From Aquimarina algicola (lineage in GTDB: Bacteria > Bacteroidota > Bacteroidia > Flavobacteriales > Flavobacteriaceae), in assembly GCF_006443095.1 (NCBI RefSeq), contig NZ_VFWZ01000009.1, forward strand, positions 438,420-502,419: DNA of 64,000 nucleotides, in the 5' to 3' direction. The notes beneath the pieces are model-generated. The model had not been told where the DNA came from and did not search any database. It was given only the letters and a program-made list of their open reading frames with translations. Below, piece by piece: positions 7,077 to 16,528 of this stretch. The number at the start of each line of letters is the position of its first letter. Within the stretch, counting starts at the first letter, position 1. A program made the position numbers and the translations under genes.

Positions 7077-8192
7077 TTATATAATTGTAGATTGACCTAC
7101 ATGTATATTTTCAAAATTGATGTTAGAATCTTCAGGGTTTAGAATATAGTCATAGATAAAATCACCTACTTTTTCTGTTGTTAAGGGATTTATACTATTC
7201 AAATCAGGAGTAGTGATATTTAGCTCCAATGCTTTTTCAACTGCATCTCTTATTGCATTGGCTTCTCCTACGAGATCAAAATGTTCTAGTAGCATAGCGG
7301 CAGACAAAATAGCTGCGATTGGGTTAGCGATTCCTTTTCCGGTTGCTTGTGGGTAAGATCCATGAATAGGCTCAAACATACAGCAATTATCTCCAATAGA
7401 TGCTGAGGCTAGAAGTCCAATTGATCCACCAATAACACTTGCTTCGTCTGATATGATATCCCCAAACATATTTTCTGTTAATATTACATCAAATTGACTA
7501 GGATTGAGGATCATTTGCATAGCAGCATTATCGACAAATAAAAAATCTAAAGTTACATCTTCGTATGCTGTTGAGATTTCTGAAACTACTTTTCTCCATA
7601 AGCGTGAAGATTCTAAAACATTTGCTTTATCTACTAGAGTAAGTTTTTTGCGTCTTTTTTGTGCCGCTTTGAATGCTAAATGAGTAATGCGTTCGATTTC
7701 TCCTCTAGAATATTCACAAAGATCAGAGGCGATGGTGCCATCTTCAGAAAGTTCTTTTTTTCCAAAATAAATACCACCGGTTAATTCTCTGTAAATAGAG
7801 ATATCTGTACCTTCTATAATTTCTCGTTTAAGCGGAGATTTATCGATTAAGGTATTATATGCTTTTACAGGCCTGATGTTGGCGTAGAGGCCTAGTTCTT
7901 TGCGTAATTTAAGTAAACCTTGCTCCGGACGCACTGGCGCAGAGGGATTATTATCATATTTTGGATCACCAATAGCTCCAAATAGAACTGCATCTGTATT
8001 TGCGCATAATTCTAATGTTTTATCGGGTAGGGGAGCACCTGTTTTGTCTATAGCAATGGCACCCACCAGGCCTTCTTTAAAAATAAAAGTATGATCAAAG
8101 TTATGTGCTACTGCTTCTAATGCTTTGATGGCTTGTGCGGTTACCTCTGGCCCGATACCATCTCCTGATAATACTGCGATGTCTAGTTTCAT
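7077..8192 (-). CDS. leuB: 3-isopropylmalate dehydrogenase LeuB
   Basis: This enzyme oxidatively decarboxylates 3-isopropylmalate to 2-oxoisocaproate with NAD, the third step specific to leucine synthesis. The 371-aa length fits. Visible motifs are LSGDGIGPEVTAQAIKAL at the N-terminus, the LLKLRKELGLYANIRPVK strand, ELTGGIYFG, VDKANVLESSRLWR, and the cofactor and metal region ENMFGDIISDEAS followed by FEPIHGSYPQATGKGIANP. It is last in the minus-strand leuA-leuC-leuD-leuB set, 90 bases after leuD, and is followed by a strong terminator. Confidence 0.97.
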   Translation of the reverse strand: MKLDIAVLSGDGIGPEVTAQAIKALEAVAHNFDHTFIFKEGLVGAIAIDKTGAPLPDKTLELCANTDAVLFGAIGDPKYDNNPSAPVRPEQGLLKLRKELGLYANIRPVKAYNTLIDKSPLKREIIEGTDISIYRELTGGIYFGKKELSEDGTIASDLCEYSRGEIERITHLAFKAAQKRRKKLTLVDKANVLESSRLWRKVVSEISTAYEDVTLDFLFVDNAAMQMILNPSQFDVILTENMFGDIISDEASVIGGSIGLLASASIGDNCCMFEPIHGSYPQATGKGIANPIAAILSAAMLLEHFDLVGEANAIRDAVEKALELNITTPDLNSINPLTTEKVGDFIYDYILNPEDSNINFENIHVGQSTII

Positions 8193-8282
8193 TCGTTTCG
8201 TTTATTTTAGATAGGCTGTTTTATTAAAAACATGTTTTTGGTTTTTACTTAAAACTAACACAACAATTTGTTTCGATTGTTT

Positions 8283-8870
8283 TTAAACCTTTAAATTTTC
8301 AAATTCTTTAATATCAGATAGATTACTTACTAAAAAATCAATATCGTCATAACCATTCGTTAAACAAGTTTTTTTATAACTGTTAATCTCAAATGTTGCA
8401 GACGAATTTGTGGATAGAATAGTTATGGTTTGCGACTCTAGATTTACTTCAATTTTGGTATTGGGATCGTTCTGTATTGCATCGAATAATTCTTTTAAAT
8501 ATTCTGGGGTTACTTGTATTGGCAAAACCCCATTGTTTAAAGCATTTCCTTTGAATATATCTGCAAAAAAACTTGAAACCACTACTTTGAATCCATAATC
8601 ATGAATTGCCCATGCTGCATGTTCTCTACTAGAACCACATCCAAAATTATCACCAGCAACCAGAATGCTCCCTGTAAATTTGGGATCATTCAGAATAAAA
8701 TCTTCATTTATACTACCATCCTTTTGAAAACGCCAATCTCTAAAAAGATTTTCTCCAAAACCTTCTCTATTGGTCGATTTCAAAAAACGAGCAGGAATGA
8801 TTTGATCTGTGTCTACATTTTCTACAGGCATGGGTATTGCAGATGATATGAGTGTACTAAACTTATCCAT
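8283..8870 (-). CDS. leuD: 3-isopropylmalate dehydratase small subunit LeuD
   Basis: A 195-aa swivel-domain subunit that pairs with LeuC to isomerise 2-isopropylmalate to 3-isopropylmalate. Motifs seen are MPVENVDTDQIIPARFLK at the N-terminus, GDNFGCGSSREHAAWAI, and the FKGNALNNGVLPI region. It starts 3 bases after the leuC stop, as expected for tight co-expression of the two subunits. Confidence 0.96.
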   Translation of the reverse strand: MDKFSTLISSAIPMPVENVDTDQIIPARFLKSTNREGFGENLFRDWRFQKDGSINEDFILNDPKFTGSILVAGDNFGCGSSREHAAWAIHDYGFKVVVSSFFADIFKGNALNNGVLPIQVTPEYLKELFDAIQNDPNTKIEVNLESQTITILSTNSSATFEINSYKKTCLTNGYDDIDFLVSNLSDIKEFENLKV

Positions 8871-8873
8871 GAT

Positions 8874-10256
8874 TTAATTAAGCTGTTTTGTAATGTCTAT
8901 TATTTTTCCTTCGATCGCTGTAGCTGCTGCAACTAGGGGACTGGCCAAAATTGTTCTTGCTCCTTGCCCTTGTCTACCTTCAAAATTTCTATTCGAAGTA
9001 GAAACGCAATATTCACCTTCGGGGATTTTATCATCATTCATAGCAAGACAAGCAGAACAACCCGGTTGCCTTAATTTGAAACCAGCAGCTTCAAAAACAT
9101 CATTTAATCCTTCATCTTCGATTTGTTGTGCTACTTGTTGTGACCCGGGAACAAACCATGCGGTCACATTTTCGGCTTTTTGCTTACCTTTTATATAATT
9201 TGCTGCTACTCTAAAGTCTTCAATTCTACTATTAGTACAACTTCCGATAAATACGTAATTTATTTTTTGGTCAATCAGAGACTGTCCTTTTTCAAAATTC
9301 ATGTAAGCTAATGATTTTGCAAAAGAAGCATTTTCCTGAACAGGTATATTTTCAGAAATTTTGATTCCCATGCCGGGATTTGTTCCATAGGTAATCATAG
9401 GTTCTATGTCTTCAGCATCAAAATGATATTCTTTATCAAAAACAGCTCCGTCATCCGTAGGCAGTGTTTTCCAATAGGCTACTTTTTTATCAAAATTAGT
9501 GTCTTTTGGAGCAAATTCTCTACCTTTTATGTAATTAAAAGTAGTTTCATCTGGTGCTATCATACCACCGCGAGCTCCCATCTCTATACTCATATTACAA
9601 ACAGTCATTCTACCTTCCATAGACATTTCTTCAAAAACATTACCGGCATATTCACAAAAATACCCTGTACCGGCATTAGTGCCGAGTTTAGAAATGATAT
9701 ACAAGATCACATCTTTTGGTAATACTCCTGATTTTAATGTGCCATTTACATTTACTCGTAAACTTTTTGGTTTTTGTAGTAATAAACATTGACTGGCAAA
9801 TACTTGTGCTACCTGGCTAGTACCGATGCCAAAAGCTATTGTACCAAATGCACCATGAGTAGAGGTATGGCTATCTCCGCATACCATTGTCATTCCGGGT
9901 TGCGTAATTCCCAATTCTGGAGCCATTACATGCACAATACCATTATATTTATGCCCTAATCCGTATAATGTAATTCCGTTTTTTTTACAATTTTTGGTAA
10001 GTTGCTCGAGCTGGTTTCTGGATAATTCGTCTTTTACAGGTAAATGTTGATCAATGGTTGGGGTATTATGATCGGCTGTTGCGACAATTTGATCAGGTCT
10101 GAAAATAGAAATTCCACGTTGTTCTAATTCTGCAAAAGCTTGCGGACTTGTAACTTCGTGGATAAGATGTTTATCTATATATAATATTTGTGGGCCGTCT
10201 TTAATTTCTTTGACAACATGTGCGTCCCAAACTTTATCAAATAAGGTTTTCTTCAT
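8874..10256 (-). CDS. leuC: 3-isopropylmalate dehydratase large subunit LeuC
   Basis: The aconitase-type subunit that carries the [4Fe-4S] cluster. Cluster ligands are visible as FIGSCTNSRIEDF and PGCSACLAMN, and the substrate region as CGDSHTSTHGAFG. The open frame extends to a TTG at 10280, but those codons lie inside a hairpin. The family start MKKTLFDKVWDAHVV gives the ATG at 10256 and 460 residues. It follows leuA after 57 bases containing a terminator-like hairpin, and leads directly into leuD. Confidence 0.96.
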   Translation of the reverse strand: MKKTLFDKVWDAHVVKEIKDGPQILYIDKHLIHEVTSPQAFAELEQRGISIFRPDQIVATADHNTPTIDQHLPVKDELSRNQLEQLTKNCKKNGITLYGLGHKYNGIVHVMAPELGITQPGMTMVCGDSHTSTHGAFGTIAFGIGTSQVAQVFASQCLLLQKPKSLRVNVNGTLKSGVLPKDVILYIISKLGTNAGTGYFCEYAGNVFEEMSMEGRMTVCNMSIEMGARGGMIAPDETTFNYIKGREFAPKDTNFDKKVAYWKTLPTDDGAVFDKEYHFDAEDIEPMITYGTNPGMGIKISENIPVQENASFAKSLAYMNFEKGQSLIDQKINYVFIGSCTNSRIEDFRVAANYIKGKQKAENVTAWFVPGSQQVAQQIEDEGLNDVFEAAGFKLRQPGCSACLAMNDDKIPEGEYCVSTSNRNFEGRQGQGARTILASPLVAAATAIEGKIIDITKQLN

Positions 10257-10299
10257 AAAATAAAAACAAAATACCTGCAAGTTTTGATGTTTTGCAGGT
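10257..10299 (-). terminator. Terminator-like hairpin between leuA and leuC
   Basis: The 8-bp arms ACCTGCAA (10273-10280) and TTGCAGGT (10292-10299) with an 11-base loop are followed, on the minus strand, by ATTTTGTTTTTATTTT and then the leuC ATG. The hairpin plus U-rich tract directly before leuC could partially terminate transcripts after leuA, or protect RNA ends. No leader peptide was seen. Confidence 0.55.
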
Positions 10300-10313
10300 G
10301 GTGTTAAAAATGT

Positions 10314-11483
10314 TTATGCTACCGCAGCAGCAACATTACTATTTCTCATAATTTGATGTATGTCAGAATCTACAACTTCTTTTTTGCGATCTGCGAATTT
10401 TAAAAATTCTTGATAGACATCATCTAATTGTAATTTAGTTAATTCATAACCAACTTTTTTGGCTCTATATGCCAATGCAGCTCTACCACTTCTTGCAGTA
10501 AGCACAATAGCAGATTCTGTGACACCAACTTCTGCCGGATCGATAATCTCATACGTTTCTCTGTTTTTGATCACTCCATCTTGATGTATCCCAGAACTAT
10601 GAGCAAAGGCATTTGCGCCAACAATAGCTTTGTTGGGTTGTACTACCATTCCCATGTGGTCTGATACCATCTGGCTTGTCTCATATAACAATCTAGAATT
10701 GATATCTGTATTAAGATTAAGATATGGATGTTGCTTCATGATCATTACTACTTCTTCTAAAGAGGTATTACCGGCACGTTCTCCAATTCCATTAATAGTA
10801 CATTCAATTTGACGTGCTCCATGTATTGCCCCTGCAATAGAATTTGCTGTAGCTAACCCCAAATCATTGTGACAATGGCAAGAGATAATCACATTATCAA
10901 TTCCTTTTACATTTTCTTTGAGGTATTTGATTTTTTCTCCGTATTCTTCCGGGAGGCAATATCCTGTTGTATCTGGTATATTGAGTACTGTAGCTCCTGC
11001 TTTGATCATAGCTTCGCAAACACGGGCTAAAAATTCATTATCAGTTCTGCCTGCATCCTCTGCATAGAATTCTACATCTTCAACAAAAGATTTGGCATAT
11101 TTTACAGCTGCAATACCTCTTTCGATAACTTGATCTCTGGTCGCATTAAATTTGTATTTGATATGAGAATCTGATGTACCTATTCCTGTATGAATTCGAG
11201 GTCTTTTTGCCTCTTTAAGTGCTTCTGCCGCAATTTTGATGTCATTTTCTACAGCTCTAGTTAACCCACAAACTGTAGCATTCTTTACTACTTTTGAAAT
11301 TTCATTAACCGAAGTAAAATCTCCCGGACTAGAGACAGGAAAACCGGCTTCGATAACATCAACACCTAAGAAATCTAGTTGCTTGGCGATGATTAATTTT
11401 TGTTGTGTATTTAATTTACATCCGGGGACTTGCTCGCCATCTCTTAAGGTAGTGTCGAATATTTGAACTTTATTAGTACTCAT
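10314..11483 (-). CDS. leuA: 2-isopropylmalate synthase LeuA, short form
   Basis: Condenses acetyl-CoA with 2-oxoisovalerate, the committed step of leucine synthesis. Catalytic TIM-barrel motifs are present: VQIFDTTLRDGEQVPGC at the start, the metal-binding ISCHCHNDLGLA, and NGIGERAGNTSLEEV. At 389 aa it ends shortly after the barrel and the first linker helices. The roughly 130-residue C-terminal LeuA dimer/allosteric domain that mediates leucine feedback in classical enzymes of over 500 aa is absent. The HSSGIHQDGVIK segment argues for LeuA; homocitrate synthase or related enzymes are less likely given leuCDB downstream. Confidence 0.93.
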   Translation of the reverse strand: MSTNKVQIFDTTLRDGEQVPGCKLNTQQKLIIAKQLDFLGVDVIEAGFPVSSPGDFTSVNEISKVVKNATVCGLTRAVENDIKIAAEALKEAKRPRIHTGIGTSDSHIKYKFNATRDQVIERGIAAVKYAKSFVEDVEFYAEDAGRTDNEFLARVCEAMIKAGATVLNIPDTTGYCLPEEYGEKIKYLKENVKGIDNVIISCHCHNDLGLATANSIAGAIHGARQIECTINGIGERAGNTSLEEVVMIMKQHPYLNLNTDINSRLLYETSQMVSDHMGMVVQPNKAIVGANAFAHSSGIHQDGVIKNRETYEIIDPAEVGVTESAIVLTARSGRAALAYRAKKVGYELTKLQLDDVYQEFLKFADRKKEVVDSDIHQIMRNSNVAAAVA

Positions 11484-11689
11484 ATTAAAAATAAGTGATT
11501 GTAAATATTAGTATTGATAAGTATTATCTTTTTAAAAATATTCTTACAAGATATTTCTTAAATCTCTTACGAATTTATATTTTGGGATGACAAAAGGGAA
11601 GTATTTAAGTATTGGTTTTACAATGCTAAACTATTTTAATAAAAAGTTAACTTTCTTTTAATCAATTAATTACAATATATATTCTTACA

Positions 11690-13234
11690 ATGACTAATGG
11701 CCAAAAAGATCCATTGTTTGTTTTGGTAAAATCTCTTTCTAAATCAGAAAAGCGACAGTTTAAAGTATACGTTGGACGGCTTGGAGTGAATACCGATTCA
11801 AAATTTCTTGCTTTGTTCAACCATTTGGATAAAAGTGATACGCTAGATGAAGATTTGATTGTTGCAAAGGGAATCGTAAAAAAACAACAATTATCGAACC
11901 TAAAAGCGCATCTATATAAACAAATACTGATCAGCTTACGATTGAGTCCACTTCATCAAAATATAAGATCGCAAATTAGAGAACAGCTTGATTTTGCTTC
12001 TATTTTGTATCATAAGGGGTTATATAAGCAAAGCCTAAAAATTTTAGAAAAAGCAAAGTCATTGGCTAAAGAAAATGAAGAACATAATATTGCATACGAG
12101 ATTGTAGAATTAGAAAAAGTTATCGAAACCCAATACATTACCAGAAGTATTAATAATAGAGCAGATGAATTAACTATTGAAGCTAAGACATTGAGTATGA
12201 AAAATGTGCTTACTAGTCGATTGTCGAATTTATCACTGCAATTATATGGATTAATGCTCAAAAGTGGATATGTTAGAAATGATGAAGAACATAAAGAAAT
12301 TACAAACTATTTTGAAACAAAACTTCCAAAATATGAATGGAGTCTCTTAGGTTTTAGAGAAAAACTTTGGTTATATAAAGCCCATTTATGGTATAGTTTT
12401 ATCATTCAAGACTTTTTGTCTTGTTATCGATATTCTAAAAAATGGGTCGATTTATTTTATGAGCAACCCAAAATGATGATACAAAATCCTGTTTTCTTTC
12501 TTAGAGGAAATCATTATTTATTAGAATCGTTGTATTTAATCAAGGATAAAAAACAATTAAAGTATACTCTCGAAAAATTTGAAAAAACAATTACTGCTTC
12601 CTCATTTCCTAAAGATGATAATATAGAAGTACTGTCTTTTCAATTTATTTATAATAACAAACTAAATATTCATTTTTTGGAAGGAACCTTTGAAGAAGGA
12701 GAATATTTGGTAGAAGAAATTCTAACGGGAATTAATGAGTTTAAAAATCGCTTTGATGACCATCACATCATGGTGTTTTATTATAAAATCGGGTGTTTAT
12801 ACTTTGGGATGGGAAATCATAAAAAGTGTATTGAGTATCTGGCAAAAATTATCAATAACAGGTCTTTGAAAATGAGAGAAGATCTAATGTGTTTTTCTCG
12901 AGTATTAAGTTTGGTAGCACATTATGAAGCAGGAATGGATTATTATTTGGAAACTCAACTAAAAGAAACCTATAGATTTTTGATCAAGATGAATGATTTG
13001 CATGAGGTACAAAAAGAGATGATCAAGTTTTTAAAGAATCTAGGAGATATATTTCCCCATCAAATCAAGGATGAGTTTAGAAAACTCCATAAACGATTAA
13101 AACAATATGAGGATCACCCATATGAAAAAAGAGCTTTTTTATATCTAGATATTCTATCCTGGTTAGAAAGCAATATAGAAAGTAGACCGGTGGCTGATAT
13201 TATTAAGGAAAAATCTAAAAAGTTATCTCGATAA
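11690..13234 (+). CDS. Conserved helical-repeat protein, 514 aa, function unknown
   Basis: Mostly alpha-helical, with TPR-like helix pairs (for example LYHKGLYKQSLKILEKAKSLA near 110-130 and KIGCLYFGMGNHKKCIEYLAKI near 365-386). The N-terminus LFVLVKSLSKSEKRQFKVYV resembles a conserved Bacteroidota protein of unknown role. No signal peptide or membrane span is evident, so it is probably a cytoplasmic protein-protein interaction protein. It is divergent from leuA across a 206-base gap and stands alone. Confidence 0.8.
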   Translation: MTNGQKDPLFVLVKSLSKSEKRQFKVYVGRLGVNTDSKFLALFNHLDKSDTLDEDLIVAKGIVKKQQLSNLKAHLYKQILISLRLSPLHQNIRSQIREQLDFASILYHKGLYKQSLKILEKAKSLAKENEEHNIAYEIVELEKVIETQYITRSINNRADELTIEAKTLSMKNVLTSRLSNLSLQLYGLMLKSGYVRNDEEHKEITNYFETKLPKYEWSLLGFREKLWLYKAHLWYSFIIQDFLSCYRYSKKWVDLFYEQPKMMIQNPVFFLRGNHYLLESLYLIKDKKQLKYTLEKFEKTITASSFPKDDNIEVLSFQFIYNNKLNIHFLEGTFEEGEYLVEEILTGINEFKNRFDDHHIMVFYYKIGCLYFGMGNHKKCIEYLAKIINNRSLKMREDLMCFSRVLSLVAHYEAGMDYYLETQLKETYRFLIKMNDLHEVQKEMIKFLKNLGDIFPHQIKDEFRKLHKRLKQYEDHPYEKRAFLYLDILSWLESNIESRPVADIIKEKSKKLSR

Positions 13235-13261
13235 TTTTTTAAAATGATACGTTATTACTTT

Positions 13262-13567
13262 TTAGCCATAAACATCTGCTAGAATGAAAGGAAAAATAAA
13301 GACAAAGAAAATTAATAGTATAACACTAAACGATGCCAGTTGAGCCAGTTTTTTTGATCGTATCCAAAATATAATTGTGATTAAAAACAGGAGACTGCTA
13401 ATTATTGTGTTGATAGCTATGATTGCAACATATATTAAACTCATACCAAATGCATATACAGAATTATTTGAGTCTATATTTGGACCAACCCAATATTGAA
13501 AAAGTAAGCAATAAAAAATGATTAATACGAAGCAAAATATACTAATTATGATATTGACTTTTTTCAT
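13262..13567 (-). CDS. Small integral membrane protein, 101 aa
   Basis: Three or four hydrophobic segments fill most of the protein (about 5-25, 38-70, 77-97), with a short basic loop RSKKLAQ. No family recognised. It converges on the end of the preceding helical-repeat gene 27 bases away. Confidence 0.65.
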   Translation of the reverse strand: MKKVNIIISIFCFVLIIFYCLLFQYWVGPNIDSNNSVYAFGMSLIYVAIIAINTIISSLLFLITIIFWIRSKKLAQLASFSVILLIFFVFIFPFILADVYG

Positions 13568-13756
13568 GAATAATGTAATATGTTGATGAAGTATTTTTAA
13601 TATAGAATTCAGTAATTTTACACAAATTGAAGCGACAAATTATTGAGTCTAAATTACAATGATAGTGCTTTTTTGTTCTTATGACTTGTCAATTTCTCTT
13701 TTTTTAAAAGTCAACGTACTAACCTAAATCATGAATTTCCATTTAACTCTTTTCTT

Positions 13757-14614
13757 TTGCAAAAAAATCAACACCTCCGTAATATTTTAGAACTTAACTT
13801 GGCAATGCTTTTTATAAGTACTTCGGGTGCTTTAGGACGTTATATTGACATGCCTGTCCCTGTCATTATAGGCTTTAGAGCGATTTTTGCAGGTATTTTG
13901 ATATTCTTGTACTGCAAGTTTAAAGGAATATCATTTACTACCAGTAGTAAAGATCGACCAATAATTATCTTGAGTGGTGTTCTTATGGGGATACATTGGA
14001 TTACATATTTCTATGCATTAAAATTTTCTAATGTGGCAGTAGGGATGTTGTCTATATTTACATATCCTGTTATTACTGCATTTTTAGAGCCTATTTTATT
14101 AAAAACTAAATTTCAAAAAGTACATTTACTATTAGCATTCTTAGTATTATTAGGTATTTATTTCTTGGTACCGGATCTTGACTTTAGTAACTCTTATACC
14201 AAAGCTGTCGTTTTAGGAATTTTATCTGCATTAGCATATTCGATTCGAAACCTTATTATGAAGACCAAAGTTGGTAATTATAATGGATCTGTACTGATGT
14301 GGTATCAATTAATTGTGGTGAGTATTTTTTTAACTCCTTTTCTATTTTTTATGAATAGTTCAGGCATTGCAAGCCAATGGTTACCTTTATTAACGTTGGC
14401 TTTGCTTACAACTGCGCTTGGACATACACTATTTTTATCTAGTTTTAAGAGGTTTTCGATTACCACAGCCAGTATTATAAGTAGTGTTCAACCTGTATAC
14501 GGAATCATTATTGGTATGATTTTTTTACAAGAAATTCCTAAATTCTCTACGATTATCGGAGGTACTTTAATTTTAACTTCGGTGGTAATAGAAAGTATTA
14601 GAACTTATAAGTAA
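13757..14614 (+). CDS. EamA/DMT-family permease, probable TTG start
   Basis: A ten-span drug/metabolite transporter of the EamA type, 285 aa, made of two five-helix halves. LAMLFISTSGALGRYI opens helix 1, the first half ends near LGIYFLVPDLDF, and the second half includes SALAYSIRNLIMKTKVG and the final TTASIISSVQPVYGIIIGMIFLQE. Substrate unknown. No in-frame ATG exists before residue 17. The TTG at 13757 gives a complete first helix, whereas the first ATG (13805) would cut it. An ATG at 13731 in another frame encodes a 19-aa peptide overlapping this start. It reads into an A7 run that, by a -1 shift, would join the transporter frame. Confidence 0.85.
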   Translation: MQKNQHLRNILELNLAMLFISTSGALGRYIDMPVPVIIGFRAIFAGILIFLYCKFKGISFTTSSKDRPIIILSGVLMGIHWITYFYALKFSNVAVGMLSIFTYPVITAFLEPILLKTKFQKVHLLLAFLVLLGIYFLVPDLDFSNSYTKAVVLGILSALAYSIRNLIMKTKVGNYNGSVLMWYQLIVVSIFLTPFLFFMNSSGIASQWLPLLTLALLTTALGHTLFLSSFKRFSITTASIISSVQPVYGIIIGMIFLQEIPKFSTIIGGTLILTSVVIESIRTYK

Positions 14615-14656
14615 ATCGATCAAATTTATTATCGTGATAGTTAAAATATAATTTTC

Positions 14657-15517
14657 TTAAACTACATTAGAAATGTATTTTGGGTGTATCCATTTTTTGT
14701 AAATAAAATATTCTAATAAAGGAAGAATAAGAATAAGAAATAATATGATTAATATTGATTTTACCATTCCATTATATTGAGATGTAATAGCCATAGAGAA
14801 CCACTCACTTAATTTTTCTAAAACTATTTTTTCTATATCCTGATATCCTACTTCTAACAATAAATCCATAACGGCGCTAAATTCTTCATAGGGTAATGCT
14901 TCAGAAAGGTCTATATGTCCTTTACCAGCAGAAGCTATAAACGCATACATTGTTAATGTGTAGAGGTCGTCACTATAATTAGTAACAATAAATTTTACTA
15001 GTTTATTTTTAGTTCTATTTAAAAAAGAATTGCCGGTGTCATATTTGGTGAGATGTTTTTTAAAAAAGATGGCATAATCCTGAGAATCTGATTTGGCTTT
15101 CATAGCCAATATTTGCGCTGATAGTACAAATTTATTCTTGGCATCTTCAGATTTAAAAATTTGCTGTACAGAACTATTATAGATACCTTCGACAATCATT
15201 ACTTTTTCATTATCCAGTATTTTATAGATTCCTCTTATAAAACCCCATTGACCAAAAACATAAAGAATACCAATAAATAATAATGGAATATATAATTTCA
15301 CAACCCAATTATAATATTTGGGAGCTCTCTTAAAAATACCTTTACGCCATAATAAAATATTATACATAAAAGCAATAATGAATCCTAGGAATAAAAACAG
15401 GATGATATTAAAAATTAAAGTCCCTGAATTAGGAAGTACAATATCTCTAAGAATACTCCAAATGAAACTCCAATCAATATTTTTAAATAATTCTAATGAA
15501 TATGTTATATACTCCAT
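14657..15517 (-). CDS. Hypothetical membrane protein, 286 aa
   Basis: Membrane spans are predicted near residues 34-56 and 72-90 and close to the C-terminus (about 250-270). A central soluble helical domain of about 150 residues lies between them. Family not recognised. It converges with the EamA gene 42 bases away. The 260 bases upstream of it contain no recognisable gene. Confidence 0.75.
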   Translation of the reverse strand: MEYITYSLELFKNIDWSFIWSILRDIVLPNSGTLIFNIILFLFLGFIIAFMYNILLWRKGIFKRAPKYYNWVVKLYIPLLFIGILYVFGQWGFIRGIYKILDNEKVMIVEGIYNSSVQQIFKSEDAKNKFVLSAQILAMKAKSDSQDYAIFFKKHLTKYDTGNSFLNRTKNKLVKFIVTNYSDDLYTLTMYAFIASAGKGHIDLSEALPYEEFSAVMDLLLEVGYQDIEKIVLEKLSEWFSMAITSQYNGMVKSILIILFLILILPLLEYFIYKKWIHPKYISNVV

Positions 15518-15777
15518 GTATTCTCAATTAATAATGATGTTCATTTTTGTCTTTAAACGTTTCATACATAAAATCTCCTTTTTCTACTATATTCAGAAAA
15601 TAAAATTTGGATTATCAGCTCCATTTTTTATTTAATTTATAGTATATAGATCACAATTGTTTAAAAAAATGAGGTTATCACTTTATATTAGTGTATTAAC
15701 TTAGAGAAATGTTACCTCAAAGGTATAATTAAAAAACATAAAGAGTGCTTATAAATCAAAAAGCGATGTATTTAAAA

Positions 15778-16473
15778 CTAAATACAGTAATCCCAAATAG
15801 GATCGGATGGAGGAGGGGCTATAATAGTAATAGATTCTTTTTTTACTGGGTGAACAAAAGCTAGTTTACGAGCATGAAGATGAATACTTCCATCTTTATT
15901 ACTTCTATTTGAACCATATTTTAGGTCGCCTTTTATTGCTGAACCTATACTTGATAATTGCGATCGTATTTGGTGATGACGCCCGGTATGAAGATCAATT
16001 TCTAATAGATGATAATGATCTAGTTTTTTAATTACTTTATACTCTAAAACAGCTTTTTTACTATCTGGAATCTCATTTTTGTGAGCATAGGATTTATTTT
16101 GTTTTGGATTTCGTTTCAACCAATGAATAAGAGTGTCATTTTCTTTTTGAGGTTTTTGTTTTACTACTGCCCAATATGTTTTTTGAGCTTCTTTATTGGC
16201 AAATAGCTTATTTAATCGAGGCAATGCTTTACTGGTACGAGCAAAAACAACAATACCGCTGGTAGGTCGATCTAGTCTATGTACAACACCAAGATATACA
16301 TTACCAGGTTTGTTATATTTTTCTGCAATATATTCTTTGACAACCTCACTAAGTGGTTGATCTCCTGTTTTGTCACCTTGTACAATATCACCAGGACGTT
16401 TATTAACGATTATGATATGGTTGTCTTCGTATAAAACCAGAAGGTTATTTTTATTCGAAAGTATTTTTGACAT
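15778..16473 (-). CDS. RluA-family RNA pseudouridine synthase
   Basis: A 231-aa enzyme converting specific uridines in rRNA or tRNA to pseudouridine. The catalytic motif VHRLDRPTSGIVVFAR with the essential Asp is present, followed by the family pattern EIDLHTGRHHQIRSQLSSIGSAIKGDLKYG. There is no N-terminal S4 domain, so it is the short RluA/TruC-like type rather than RluD. The exact target base cannot be inferred. It lies 55 bases downstream of panB on the same strand and may share its transcript. Confidence 0.93.
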   Translation of the reverse strand: MSKILSNKNNLLVLYEDNHIIIVNKRPGDIVQGDKTGDQPLSEVVKEYIAEKYNKPGNVYLGVVHRLDRPTSGIVVFARTSKALPRLNKLFANKEAQKTYWAVVKQKPQKENDTLIHWLKRNPKQNKSYAHKNEIPDSKKAVLEYKVIKKLDHYHLLEIDLHTGRHHQIRSQLSSIGSAIKGDLKYGSNRSNKDGSIHLHARKLAFVHPVKKESITIIAPPPSDPIWDYCI

Positions 16474-16528
16474 CTTAGATCAATTGGATCTTTAGATTAT
16501 TTATTTAGTGAATGCTATTTTATAACGG

